Assembly: GCF_000621165.1 (NCBI RefSeq)
Contig: NZ_KK211219.1
Location: 509-62,833 of the forward strand
Origin: Enterovibrio calviensis DSM 14347
GTDB lineage: Bacteria > Pseudomonadota > Gammaproteobacteria > Enterobacterales > Vibrionaceae
Direction: 5' to 3'
Length of the DNA: 62,325 bases
This document shows, in pieces, positions 1-8,685 of this stretch (its first letter is position 1; every line of letters begins with the position of its first letter). The notes below the pieces were generated by a model. That model did not search any database. It was not told where the DNA came from and worked only from the letters and a program-made list of their open reading frames with translations. The position numbers and the translations under genes are program-made.

Positions 1-50
1 CCTTCGGCTTGAGTCCCGGACGTGCGCGTCCCCGGCCGTTCCGCCATTTA
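1..50 (+). other. possible 3' end of a structured RNA
   Basis: The first 50 bases are GC-rich, end in CCGCCA and are followed at once by a rho-independent terminator. They contain a small hairpin (GGACG TGCG CGTCC). This layout resembles the 3' end of a tRNA or other stable RNA, but there is no canonical T-arm (no GGTTCGA-type loop), so I cannot name it. Most of the gene would lie left of the window. Confidence 0.2.
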
Positions 51-56
51 TTAAGA

Positions 57-84
57 AGCCTCGCTAGCAATAGCGGGGCTTTTT
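57..84 (+). terminator. rho-independent terminator
   Basis: A 10-bp stem (AGCCTCGCTA against TAGCGGGGCT, one G-U pair) with a GCAA loop is followed by four T. It ends whatever transcript enters from the left edge of the window. Confidence 0.75.
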
Positions 85-183
85 ATCGTCTGTAGTATTT
101 TAATCCTGATAGATAACAAGCCGTTCAGGTGTAGCAGCCTGCCTCAAATACCGTTGTGACGACGTGATTGATACAGGAACATT

Positions 184-213
184 AAGCCCAAGCTGAATTG
201 CTTGGGCTTTTTG
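184..213 (+). terminator. rho-independent terminator
   Basis: A perfect 10-bp stem (AAGCCCAAGC / GCTTGGGCTT) with a 6-base loop is followed by T residues on the plus strand. It sits about 100 bases after the previous plus-strand terminator, with no coding frame between. It lies just downstream of the leftward SemiSWEET gene, but its tail on the minus strand is weaker. Confidence 0.7.
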
Positions 214-243
214 CGTTTGAGCTCATACAAAAAGCGGACAGTG

Positions 244-537
244 CTATAGCGTTATACCTGTATGAATGACGATCCCTATAACCATTGCTACATACATAAT
301 GAAACCCAATCCGTTGCCGACCCATATGGTTGGATTCTTATGGTACAACCCATAGACTGTCCATAATGACGCGATACAAGCGTAAAGAAGCCAAGTGATG
401 AGAGATAAGCCTGCTGCATGTTCACTGTGCGAAAAGTAGAGCTTATAGATCTGAGGGAGTGTTGCGAGTGGGCTAATTAATCCCATCGCCAACATTATGG
501 GTTCTAATGCTTTTCCAACGCGATCGATGAGAGACAT
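244..537 (-). CDS. SemiSWEET / MtN3-like sugar transporter
   Basis: The 97-residue membrane protein has about three transmembrane segments and a PQ-loop motif (LATLPQIYK, about residues 24-32), the signature of bacterial SemiSWEETs. In that family two three-helix protomers form one sugar uniporter in the inner membrane. The length fits the family (85-100 residues). The substrate cannot be read from the sequence. It stands alone, leftward, next to ilvY but with about 100 bases between the two genes, and is followed by a hairpin at 184-213. The family call is good; the sugar role is inferred. Confidence 0.8.
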   Translation of the reverse strand: MSLIDRVGKALEPIMLAMGLISPLATLPQIYKLYFSHSEHAAGLSLITWLLYACIASLWTVYGLYHKNPTIWVGNGLGFIMYVAMVIGIVIHTGITL

Positions 538-641
538 GTCTTCTCAACCTATTGATGTGAAATAGGGAGAATAGACGCCATTTCTTTAGTCTGACAAAAT
601 CCTAACTAACCAAGCTTGAGACGAAATCGATATTCGTTCAG

Positions 642-1532
642 CTAGATAGTAATGCTTTTGTCTTCTGCGATATCCCACAGCGCTTTAACTAAAGCGTTAT
701 TCAGCTGCGAGCGCAGGCTACATACACCAAGTTCGAAAGGTTTGATCGGAGCAAGACGAAGCCTTTCTATTTTTTCTCTCACTGGGCTGTTGTTGATGAC
801 GACATCTGGTGCGATACCCATCCCACAACCCAAAGCAACCATACTCACGATGGCTTCATGGCCAGACACTTGTGCATATATGTTGGGTTTTATCTTCATC
901 TGTTTGAACCAAGTGTTGGCTCTTTCTCTGGCGGTACCTGCTTCGGGGACGATGAATGGAATCGCGTGCCAATCAGGCGTTTCTTTTTGCAATGCATCTG
1001 CAAAGCTACTGACACCCGCAGGCGCAATAACTGATAGCGGTACTTCGCTAATGGCTTTGAATGCTACTTTGGCTGGCAGTTGCTCGGGTCTTGCGGATAT
1101 GGCGATATCAGCTTCATCAAGCAGCACTTTGTCGATAGCTTGCGCAGGATCGCCCGTTGAGAGTTTGAGCTCGATAAATGGATGACGAATACGAAACTCT
1201 GAGAGTAATTCCGGCAAGTGGCTATAGCTTGCTGTCACTGAGCAAAACAGGCGGAGTTCACCTCGTAAGTCATTTTCTGATGCATCAGCTTGGCTTTGGT
1301 ATTGTTGCCATTCCGACAGTATTCGCATCGCTATAGGCAATAGTTTTTTTCCTGCAGGGGTAAGCACCACACTGCGATTGTCGCGAAGGAAAAGCTGTTG
1401 ATTGGCTTCTTGTTCGAGCTTTTGTATCTGCCGACTGAGTGCCGATGGGCTGATGTGCATAGCCGCCGCGGTTTTGGAGAAGTTTTTGCTATCACAAAGG
1501 TGGATAAAGAATTGTAGATGTTTGACGTCCAT
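642..1532 (-). CDS. ilvY: IlvY, LysR-type activator of ilvC
   Basis: A 296-residue LysR-family regulator. The N-terminal winged helix-turn-helix (about residues 1-60, including KTAAAMHISPSALSRQI) is followed by a LysR substrate-binding domain. It is transcribed divergently from ilvC, the classic ilvY-ilvC arrangement in which IlvY senses acetolactate or acetohydroxybutyrate and activates ilvC while repressing itself. The identity rests mainly on this context plus length. The start is ATG at 1530-1532. A complementary plus-strand reading frame in the same stretch is a shadow. Confidence 0.92.
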   Translation of the reverse strand: MDVKHLQFFIHLCDSKNFSKTAAAMHISPSALSRQIQKLEQEANQQLFLRDNRSVVLTPAGKKLLPIAMRILSEWQQYQSQADASENDLRGELRLFCSVTASYSHLPELLSEFRIRHPFIELKLSTGDPAQAIDKVLLDEADIAISARPEQLPAKVAFKAISEVPLSVIAPAGVSSFADALQKETPDWHAIPFIVPEAGTARERANTWFKQMKIKPNIYAQVSGHEAIVSMVALGCGMGIAPDVVINNSPVREKIERLRLAPIKPFELGVCSLRSQLNNALVKALWDIAEDKSITI

Positions 1533-1546
1533 TGTCGTTCTCTATG

Positions 1547-1561
1547 TTGCATAAATTGCAA
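1547..1561. promoter_or_regulatory. candidate IlvY operator
   Basis: The ilvY-ilvC gap contains the inverted repeat TTGCA-N5-TGCAA, overlapping the palindrome AATTGCAATT. LysR-type regulators bind such interrupted dyads, and E. coli IlvY sites are recalled to be TTGC/GCAA dyads. A further GCAATT lies near 1590. The assignment is inferred from position and symmetry. Confidence 0.45.
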
Positions 1562-1685
1562 TTACATGTTGTGAATATATCACTTTAAGCAATTTACCGC
1601 CTGATCTATTATGAACCCAATTCGATGTGGCAGCTTGTCATGCTCACGTCGCTCAAGGACAGATTTTTCTTACGGAGTATTCGAC

Positions 1686-3170
1686 ATGTCTAACTATTTC
1701 AATACCTTGAATCTACGCGAGCAATTGGCTCAACTAGGTGTTTGCCGTTTTATGGACAAAGCGGAATTTGCCAATGAAGCGGATTACCTAAAAGGTAAGA
1801 AAGTGGTTATTGTTGGTTGTGGTGCGCAAGGTCTTAACCAAGGCCTAAACATGCGTGACTCTGGCCTAGACGTGTCTTACGCGCTTCGCCAAGCTGCTAT
1901 CGACGAGCAGCGTCAGTCTTACAAGAACGCCAAAGAAAACGGCTTCAACGTAGATAACTACGAAAACTTGATCCCACAAGCAGACTTGGTCGTTAACCTA
2001 ACGCCAGACAAACAGCACACCAGTGTTGTTAGTGCTGTGATGCCATTGATGAAACAAGGCGCTGCACTGGGCTACTCGCACGGCTTCAACATCGTTGAAG
2101 AAGGTATGGAAATTCGTAAAGACATCACAGTAGTGATGGTTGCGCCTAAGTGTCCAGGTACTGAAGTACGTGAAGAGTACAAGCGTGGTTTCGGTGTTCC
2201 TACTCTGATGGCCGTTCACCCAGAGAACGACCCACAAGGTGAAGGTCACGAAATCGCAAAAGCTTGGGCTGCTGCAACGGGTGGTCATCGCGCAGGTGTT
2301 CTTGAATCATCTTTCGTTGCTGAAGTGAAATCTGACCTGATGGGTGAGCAAACCATTTTGTGTGGCATGCTTCAAGCGGGTTCTATCGTATGTTACGAGA
2401 AGATGGTTGCTGACGGTATCGACCCAAGCTACGCAGGTAAACTGCTGCAGTTCGGTTGGGAAACGATCACAGAAGCACTGAAGTTCGGCGGCATCACACA
2501 CATGATGGATCGTCTGTCTAACCCTGCGAAGATCAAAGCATTTGAACTGTCTGAAGATCTGAAAGATCTGATGCGTCCGCTTTACAACAAGCACATGGAC
2601 GACATCATCTCTGGCCACTTCTCATCAACGATGATGGCTGACTGGGCAAATGATGACGCAAACCTATTAGGCTGGCGTGAAGAGACGGCAGAAACTGCAT
2701 TCGAACAATACCCAGATTCAGACGTTAAGATCTCTGAGCAAGAGTACTTCGACAACGGTATCTTGATGGTTGCAATGGTTCGCGCAGGTGTTGAGTTGGC
2801 GTTTGAAGCAATGACAGCATCAGGCATTATCGAAGAGTCTGCATACTATGAGTCACTGCATGAGCTTCCATTGATTGCCAACACTGTTGCACGTAAGCGT
2901 TTGTACGAAATGAACGTGGTAATCTCTGATACTGCTGAATACGGTAACTACTTGTTCGCAAACGTTGCAACACCGCTACTGCGTGAGAAGTTCATGCCGG
3001 GTGTTGGCACTGACGTTATTGGTAAAGGCCTTGGTGATGTAGGCAACGACGCTGACAACGCAACCTTGATTGCTGTTAACGACGCACTACGCAGCCACCC
3101 AGTAGAGTGGATTGGTCAAGAGCTACGTGGCTACATGACTGACATGAAGCGCATTGCGGTTGGTGACTAA
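1686..3170 (+). CDS. ilvC: ketol-acid reductoisomerase, class II
   Basis: Catalyses NADPH-dependent isomeroreduction of acetolactate and acetohydroxybutyrate, the second common step of valine, isoleucine and leucine synthesis. The protein is 494 residues, the long class II type with a duplicated C-terminal knotted domain (E. coli 491). The Rossmann motif GCGAQG is at residues 44-49. The start MSNYF was chosen because a ribosome site (TACGGAGT) lies just upstream and it matches the known N-terminus; an in-frame start at 1611 would add 25 unlikely residues. It is divergent from ilvY and ends in a terminator shared with ubiK. Confidence 0.98.
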   Translation: MSNYFNTLNLREQLAQLGVCRFMDKAEFANEADYLKGKKVVIVGCGAQGLNQGLNMRDSGLDVSYALRQAAIDEQRQSYKNAKENGFNVDNYENLIPQADLVVNLTPDKQHTSVVSAVMPLMKQGAALGYSHGFNIVEEGMEIRKDITVVMVAPKCPGTEVREEYKRGFGVPTLMAVHPENDPQGEGHEIAKAWAAATGGHRAGVLESSFVAEVKSDLMGEQTILCGMLQAGSIVCYEKMVADGIDPSYAGKLLQFGWETITEALKFGGITHMMDRLSNPAKIKAFELSEDLKDLMRPLYNKHMDDIISGHFSSTMMADWANDDANLLGWREETAETAFEQYPDSDVKISEQEYFDNGILMVAMVRAGVELAFEAMTASGIIEESAYYESLHELPLIANTVARKRLYEMNVVISDTAEYGNYLFANVATPLLREKFMPGVGTDVIGKGLGDVGNDADNATLIAVNDALRSHPVEWIGQELRGYMTDMKRIAVGD

Positions 3171-3198
3171 CCATTTCGCACTGACGAATTGAATACGA

Positions 3199-3224
3199 AA
3201 AACCCGGCGAAAGCCGGGTTTTTT
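3199..3224. terminator. bidirectional terminator between ilvC and ubiK
   Basis: AACCCGGC-GAAA-GCCGGGTT stem-loop with an A-run before and a T-run after, so it can stop transcription from both convergent genes. Confidence 0.9.
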
Positions 3225-3268
3225 AATTCTGGGTTTTGCTTTAAAGCTGATTTATTGAGTGGCAATGA

Positions 3269-3529
3269 TTAAGCGTCAGATTTCTCGTTTAGCTTCTGCT
3301 CGAACTCTGCCAACTTCTGCTCCATTTCACTCAGCTTTTGACGAGTGCGAAGGAGAACTTGGGTTTGCACATCAAACTCTTCTCGGCTCACTACATCTAG
3401 TTTAGCGAGTTGTCCTTGAATCACTTCACGTACTTTCTGTTCAACGTCATTGCCCAGATCCTTCACTGGCTTTGGCATTGACTCATGAATTTGCTTGGCG
3501 ATTTGCTCCAGCTTTTTGGGATCGAACAT
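3269..3529 (-). CDS. ubiK: UbiK, ubiquinone biosynthesis accessory factor (YqiC/BMFP family)
   Basis: A small 86-residue protein: an amphipathic N-terminal half ([19 protein letters not shown]) and a C-terminal coiled coil (about residues 50-85) rich in Q, K and E. This is the BMFP/YqiC family, now UbiK, which helps the UbiJ-linked aerobic ubiquinone assembly complex and binds membranes. The ribosome site AAGGAGT precedes the ATG. It is convergent with ilvC and stands alone. Confidence 0.9.
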   Translation of the reverse strand: MFDPKKLEQIAKQIHESMPKPVKDLGNDVEQKVREVIQGQLAKLDVVSREEFDVQTQVLLRTRQKLSEMEQKLAEFEQKLNEKSDA

Positions 3530-3635
3530 GCGTTACTCCTTATTTTGATGCCGTTATTCTAAGCAACACGACTGCTTTTGTCGAAACTGTCTTTTGCACA
3601 TTTGTCGGATGGCGATGCTTTTCTATACGAGAAAA

Positions 3636-3665
3636 TACAAAAAGGGTCTCACAAAGAGACCCTTT
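3636..3665 (-). terminator. terminator of the efflux operon
   Basis: A perfect 10-bp stem (AAAGGGTCTC / GAGACCCTTT) with an ACAAA loop lies just after the vexB stop codon, with a T-rich tail on the minus strand. Confidence 0.8.
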
Positions 3666-3715
3666 ATTTTGATGTGAAGATTCACATCGACATCAGTACA
3701 TTAATGTTTGCTGTC

Positions 3716-6700
3716 TTATGCCTTCAAGTCTTCTTCAAACTCAGGTAGCGGCTCATGGCGGCTAGCCAGGTAAGAATAGATGACAGGTAGCACGAACAAG
3801 GTAAACAGCGTACCAATCGTCAGACCTGCGACGATAACAATACCGATACTGAAGCGTTGAGCTGCACCAGCACCCGTTGCGTACATCAGTGGGATAAGAC
3901 CCGCGATCATCGCTGCCGTAGTCATCAATATCGGGCGTAGACGGACTTTCGCCGCTTCCATCACCGCATCCATTTTGCTCAGGCCATTATGGAGCTGCTC
4001 TTCTTTGGCTACTTCACAGATCAAAATACCGTGCTTGGTAATCAGACCAATCAAAGTAATCAAACCAACCTGCGAGTAGATGTTCATGGTTGCCGCGCCA
4101 GAGGCCAACGCAATCAATGCGCCACAAATAGCCAACGGAACAGATACCAAGATCACCAGCGGGTCACGTAATGACTCGAACTGAATCGCCAGAACCAAGA
4201 AGATAACGGCCAAAGCCAGCATGAAGGTACCGACAAGTGCGCTGCCTTCCGTCACGAACTGACGAGACTCACCAAGGTAATCATGCTGATAACCTGAAGG
4301 TAATTTTTCTGCCGCGACGTTTTCAAACCAGTTGATCACATCACCCATTGGCATACCAGCAGCTGCAACACTGATCGTCGCTGAGTTCAGCTGGTTGAAG
4401 TGAGGCAGTGCACGTGGCTCTGCAATCACATCGATAGTAATGAGCGAGCCCAAAGGTACGGCATCACCATTTGCTGAACGAACGTAGTAACCTTTCACAG
4501 ACTCTGGGTTTTGGCGGAATTTACGCGCAACCTGTGGGATTACCTCGTAAGAGCGGCCATCAAGGTCGATACGGTTAACATAACCATCCGCCATCATGGT
4601 GCCCAAGGTAATACCAATGTCCTGCATTGTTACGCCATAAGCGCCGGCTTTGTCTTTGTCGATGTTGATCTTCATCGTTGCTGAATCGAAGTTCAAATCC
4701 ATGTCTGAGTAAACAAACTGAGGATTGCTCTTCACTTCCGCCAAGATATCAGATGCCACTTGGAACAAGCTTTCGAAGTTGTTCGGCGTGGTAATAACAA
4801 ACTGAATCGGCAAGCCTGAAGATGCACCTGGCAGCTCAGGCATCTGGAAGGCGGTAACAGCCATTCCTGGGATGTCCTTCACTTCCATGCCCATACGTTG
4901 CACGACATCAGCCTGACTGGCTTCACGCTCACTCCATGGAACAAGTGAGGCAATACCAAACGCCTGATTAGACTTAGGCACACCAGAAAACACCTGAGAG
5001 AACGCCACTTCCGGTTGTTCAGCCAGTTTCTGGTTAACTTCTGCCATGGTGTTTTGAATGTAATCAAGGTTGGCCGTAGACGGCGCAGTACCCATCATTA
5101 CCAACACACCTTTATCTTCTGCCGGTGCGAGCTCACTTGGGATAAGCTTGAACAGCATTGGCAAGCTTGCGAACACAATGACCGCGAAAGTGATGATCAC
5201 AGGACGCATGCCCATCACGCCTTTCAGCATTTTGGCGTAGCGCTCAGTCATCGCTTCAAGGAAGTGGTGAACCTTTGCTTCGAATTTGCTTGGTTTCTCA
5301 TTGGCTTTCAGCATCTTCGAACACATCATTGGAGACAGTGTCAGCGCGATAATACCGGAGACAAATACCGCGCCAGCAAGGGTCAACGCGAACTCTTTGA
5401 ACAGCGAGCCCGTGATACCACCCATCAAAGCGATAGGCGCATACACTGCTGCCAGTGTGAGTGTCATCGAAATAACTGGCACTGCAATTTCACGCGTACC
5501 AATGATGGCAGCGCGGAAAGGCGGTTCCCCGAGCTTGATATGCCGGTCAACGTTCTCCAAAACGACGATTGCATCATCGACCACCAGACCGATGGCCAAT
5601 ACCATTGCCAGCAGCGTCATCAAGTTCAACGAGAAGCCGAATAGCTCCATCATCATGGCCACACCAATCAAAGACAGTGGGATGGTGATGATAGGGATCA
5701 ATACTGCACGGAATGAACCCAAGAACAGGGTAATCACTACCAGTACAATCAATGCTGCTTCGATGATGGTTTTAACAACCTCATAAATCGATTCGTTGAT
5801 CGCAACGGTCGAGTCGTAAAGGATGTTCATCTTGATGTTGCTTGGCATGTTGCGCTCAAGATCAGGGAGCTTCGCGAGTACATCTGCCGCAATGTTGATT
5901 GGGTTGGCTGTTGGTGCCGCGTTGATTGCTGCAACTACTGCCTCAGAGCCATTTGCCGTTGCGCGGTAAACATCGTGACTTTTCTCTAGCGAGACGTCAG
6001 CAATATCACCAAGGCGAAGCACTTGACCGTTTTGAGTAGACACAACAAGACGCTTAAGCTCTTCCGTATCCGAAACCTGCGTGTTTGCTGAGCCGTTGTA
6101 TACCATGTAGGTACCAATCGACTGACCTGTCGCAGATTGGAAGTTGTTGGCGTTTAGCACGCCCATCACATCCGTTGCGGTGAGGTTGAAAGCAGCCATC
6201 TTCGCAGGGTCTAACCAAACGCGTAGGGCGTATTTCAGACCACCATAAAGATCGATACTCGCCACACCACCGACCGTAAACAGCTGTGGTTTGGTTACAC
6301 GCTCTAGGTAGTCAGTGATTTGGCTTGAGTCGAGTTCTTCAGACGTAAAGCCGATGTACATCACCGCCGTCGTAGAGCCTGTAGACATCGATACCGATGG
6401 GTCTTCAGATTCGCCAGGTAGCTGAGCACGTACCGAGTTCACCTTCGCCAATATATCTGCAAGGGCGGCATTCGGGTCGGTGTTGAGCTTCATATACGCC
6501 GTAATCGTCGACGAGCCCAAGACAGACTCAGATGTCATGAAGTCGATGTTGTCAGCTTGCGCGACCGCTTGTTCAAGCGGCGTGGTAATAAAGCCCTGAA
6601 TGAGATCAGCACTCGCACCATAGTAACTGGTAGAAATGGTGACCACGGTATTGGTCATATCCGGATATTCGCGAACCTGCATCTTGAACATAGACTGCAG

Positions 6701-6775
6701 GCCCAGCAAGGCGATCAAAAAGCTGATCGAAATTGCTAACACCGGACGCTTTATGAAAATATCAGTGAATTTCAT
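3716..6775 (-). CDS. vexB: RND multidrug efflux pump inner-membrane subunit (VexB-like)
   Basis: A 1019-residue HAE1-family RND transporter. It shows the usual plan: TM1 near residues 12-30, a large periplasmic pore domain, TM2-6, a second periplasmic domain, and TM8-12. The TM4 motif GLVVDDAIVVLEN (about 393-405) carries the proton-relay aspartates. It exports drugs, detergents or bile compounds using the proton gradient together with the adjacent fusion protein and, by inference, an unlinked TolC, because no outer membrane channel gene is present. It is last in a three-gene operon, 9 bases after vexA. Order and flanking genes match vexRAB of V. cholerae as recalled; substrates are inferred. 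Confidence 0.93.
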   Translation of the reverse strand: MKFTDIFIKRPVLAISISFLIALLGLQSMFKMQVREYPDMTNTVVTISTSYYGASADLIQGFITTPLEQAVAQADNIDFMTSESVLGSSTITAYMKLNTDPNAALADILAKVNSVRAQLPGESEDPSVSMSTGSTTAVMYIGFTSEELDSSQITDYLERVTKPQLFTVGGVASIDLYGGLKYALRVWLDPAKMAAFNLTATDVMGVLNANNFQSATGQSIGTYMVYNGSANTQVSDTEELKRLVVSTQNGQVLRLGDIADVSLEKSHDVYRATANGSEAVVAAINAAPTANPINIAADVLAKLPDLERNMPSNIKMNILYDSTVAINESIYEVVKTIIEAALIVLVVITLFLGSFRAVLIPIITIPLSLIGVAMMMELFGFSLNLMTLLAMVLAIGLVVDDAIVVLENVDRHIKLGEPPFRAAIIGTREIAVPVISMTLTLAAVYAPIALMGGITGSLFKEFALTLAGAVFVSGIIALTLSPMMCSKMLKANEKPSKFEAKVHHFLEAMTERYAKMLKGVMGMRPVIITFAVIVFASLPMLFKLIPSELAPAEDKGVLVMMGTAPSTANLDYIQNTMAEVNQKLAEQPEVAFSQVFSGVPKSNQAFGIASLVPWSEREASQADVVQRMGMEVKDIPGMAVTAFQMPELPGASSGLPIQFVITTPNNFESLFQVASDILAEVKSNPQFVYSDMDLNFDSATMKINIDKDKAGAYGVTMQDIGITLGTMMADGYVNRIDLDGRSYEVIPQVARKFRQNPESVKGYYVRSANGDAVPLGSLITIDVIAEPRALPHFNQLNSATISVAAAGMPMGDVINWFENVAAEKLPSGYQHDYLGESRQFVTEGSALVGTFMLALAVIFLVLAIQFESLRDPLVILVSVPLAICGALIALASGAATMNIYSQVGLITLIGLITKHGILICEVAKEEQLHNGLSKMDAVMEAAKVRLRPILMTTAAMIAGLIPLMYATGAGAAQRFSIGIVIVAGLTIGTLFTLFVLPVIYSYLASRHEPLPEFEEDLKA

Positions 6776-6784
6776 GGCGGCCTC

Positions 6785-7885
6785 TTACAGTTGTGGCAGC
6801 TCAGCCGGTGGGTTTAGGGCATCGCTTTCTACAACATTAACCTTGGCACCGTTACTCAAGCGAACTTGACCCGACGTCACCACTTTGTCGCCAGCTTTCA
6901 AGCCTTCAAGCACTTGTGCTATGTGACCTTTACGCTCACCAACTTTTACCACTTGCTGATACGCGCGCATTTCACCGTCTTCTTCACGAAGTACGTACAC
7001 ATTCTCACCGTATAGGGTGAAATTGATGGCGGTTTGCGCCACGACGACTTGATTCTCGAACGTCGGCAGAATGATATCCGCACGAGCAAACATACCTGAA
7101 CGCAACTGACCGTGGTTGTTTGGAATATCAGCCTGTACTTGGATCAAGCCACTTTGGTAGTTAACCGCAGGTTCAATCGCGCTGATTTTCCCCGTGAACG
7201 GAGTGTCAGGATACGCATCGACAGAAATGTCGATTTGCTGACCCAGCTTGATTTTCGCAATATCCGTTTGAGGAACCGTAAATCGCAGGCGCATGATAGA
7301 AGTGTCTTCTAGACGCACAATCTCATTGCCCGGCTGCAAATACTGTCCAAGGAACACGTTACGCAGACCCACGATGCCATCGAATGGTGCATCAATGGTG
7401 CGACGGTCAATCGACGCGTTAAGACTTTCTATGTCCGCTTGAAGTGAACGGAAGTTCGCTTCTGCTTCGTCCAATGCTTCTTTGGAAATTGACCCTTTGC
7501 GGAACAAGCCTTGGTAGCGTTTGTACTTGGCTTCAGCCGCAGGCAGGCGAGCTTGAGTACTCTTAAGGTTCGCGACTTCCACTTTTGAATCGAGCGCCAG
7601 TAGAACATCACCGGTTTCTACGTTTTGACCTGATTCGAAGTTGATGGTTTCGATAACACCGCTCACTTCACTGGTCAGTGTGACACCTTGATTGGGTTCA
7701 ACGAAGCCGATGGCTTGGATGGTTGGTACCCAATCGGTTGATACCATTTCAGTAACCGTCACCGGGAACTCAGCCTCAGGCATGTTCTTAAAGGCTTCGT
7801 ACTTACCTAGGTTATCATTAAGTTTGTAGAGGACTGGCGCGGCCATAGCGGCCACAATGGCTAGCATAATCAACCATTTCTTCAT
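6785..7885 (-). CDS. vexA: RND efflux periplasmic adaptor (VexA-like)
   Basis: A 366-residue membrane fusion protein with an N-terminal hydrophobic anchor (residues 4-20) and no lipobox cysteine. It then has a barrel-sandwich/lipoyl half motif (GVIETINFESGQNVETGDVLLALDS), an alpha-hairpin (KSTQARLPAAEAKYKRYQGL region), the second lipoyl half (IDAPFDGIVGLRNV) and a beta-barrel. It bridges VexB to the outer membrane exit duct. Its ATG overlaps the vexR stop by 4 bases, so the two are probably translationally coupled. Confidence 0.93.
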   Translation of the reverse strand: MKKWLIMLAIVAAMAAPVLYKLNDNLGKYEAFKNMPEAEFPVTVTEMVSTDWVPTIQAIGFVEPNQGVTLTSEVSGVIETINFESGQNVETGDVLLALDSKVEVANLKSTQARLPAAEAKYKRYQGLFRKGSISKEALDEAEANFRSLQADIESLNASIDRRTIDAPFDGIVGLRNVFLGQYLQPGNEIVRLEDTSIMRLRFTVPQTDIAKIKLGQQIDISVDAYPDTPFTGKISAIEPAVNYQSGLIQVQADIPNNHGQLRSGMFARADIILPTFENQVVVAQTAINFTLYGENVYVLREEDGEMRAYQQVVKVGERKGHIAQVLEGLKAGDKVVTSGQVRLSNGAKVNVVESDALNPPAELPQL

Positions 7886-8469
7886 GTAGATTGCTCCGAT
7901 TCTTTATGAAGGCAAATTGCGTCCCAGCAAGCGTTGATCACGCCATCAAGTGCTGTTTCGTCAAGGGTAATAATCCCTTTCACCTGTTTCCGTGCTAAAC
8001 AAATCGCCGGTTCAATACCTATGCCGGACAGCACGTCGGTGGAAAGGGGTTTAAACGTTCCATCTGCGATGCCGAGTTCAAAGAACTGATGAACAGCAGA
8101 AAAAGCCTCTCTTTCTGCTACTCGCTGCTCGCCATTGTTTTGGTAAGGCAGACTGTCGAACTGTTCTCGGTTAATCGCGTTGTCGTCACGGCTGATCGTT
8201 AATCGCCAAGCGTTTAACCACAGCGTGACAAATTGTTGTTTCAAAGACATGTTATGACTGAAGCCTCCGAGCATCTTGGTCGCACACTGGCGAACAACAT
8301 GACTCCTTAGCTGACTTAACAAATCTTCTTTGTCCGAAAAGTAACGGTAAATGGTTCCCGCAGCGACACCAGCTTCTTTTGCCACCATCTGCATAGAGAG
8401 GCGGTCAAAACCGTGTTTTGCGAGTAAATGTTCCGTTGCTTCTAGGATCTGTGTTTTCTTATCAGACAT
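7882..8469 (-). CDS. vexR: TetR-family regulator of the efflux operon (VexR-like)
   Basis: A 195-residue TetR-family protein. The N-terminal helix-turn-helix (about residues 8-53) contains MQMVAKEAGVAAGTIYRYFSDKEDL; the rest is an all-helical ligand-binding and dimerisation domain. It is the first gene of the operon with vexA and vexB. A 24-bp perfect palindrome lies 13 bases upstream of its ATG, so it very likely controls its own operon. In V. cholerae the equivalent VexR is recalled as a regulator of vexRAB; whether it activates or represses cannot be read here. Confidence 0.88.
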   Translation of the reverse strand: MSDKKTQILEATEHLLAKHGFDRLSMQMVAKEAGVAAGTIYRYFSDKEDLLSQLRSHVVRQCATKMLGGFSHNMSLKQQFVTLWLNAWRLTISRDDNAINREQFDSLPYQNNGEQRVAEREAFSAVHQFFELGIADGTFKPLSTDVLSGIGIEPAICLARKQVKGIITLDETALDGVINACWDAICLHKESEQST

Positions 8470-8482
8470 AACACAGCGCTCT

Positions 8483-8506
8483 CAATGAATGAACGTTCAT
8501 TCATTG
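8483..8506. promoter_or_regulatory. TetR-type operator upstream of vexR
   Basis: A perfect 24-bp palindrome made of ATGAATGAAC and its inverse GTTCATTCAT flanked by CA/TG. AATGAATG-type direct and inverted repeats are typical sites of AcrR/TetR-like regulators. It ends 13 bases before the vexR start codon, in the 5' leader or at the promoter. Confidence 0.85.
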
Positions 8507-8685
8507 TATGTTTTTTGATGCGTGCTGCAAGATAAAGTCGGCATTGAATTTATTGAATTTTTTATCGTGGGCAAGGTGAGTGTGCTTTTCTTCGCTATCC
8601 AAACAAATTCTCGCTGAACAAGCATCTTGAGATGGCTGGGTATACAATACACAGGCTAACTATTGCCTAAATCATCGAGGACACC

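Noticed and set aside
1-50. tRNA-Sec or another tRNA at the window start
   Set aside because: The T-arm sequence is absent and the stems cannot be paired in a canonical cloverleaf; only an uncertain structured-RNA end is reported.
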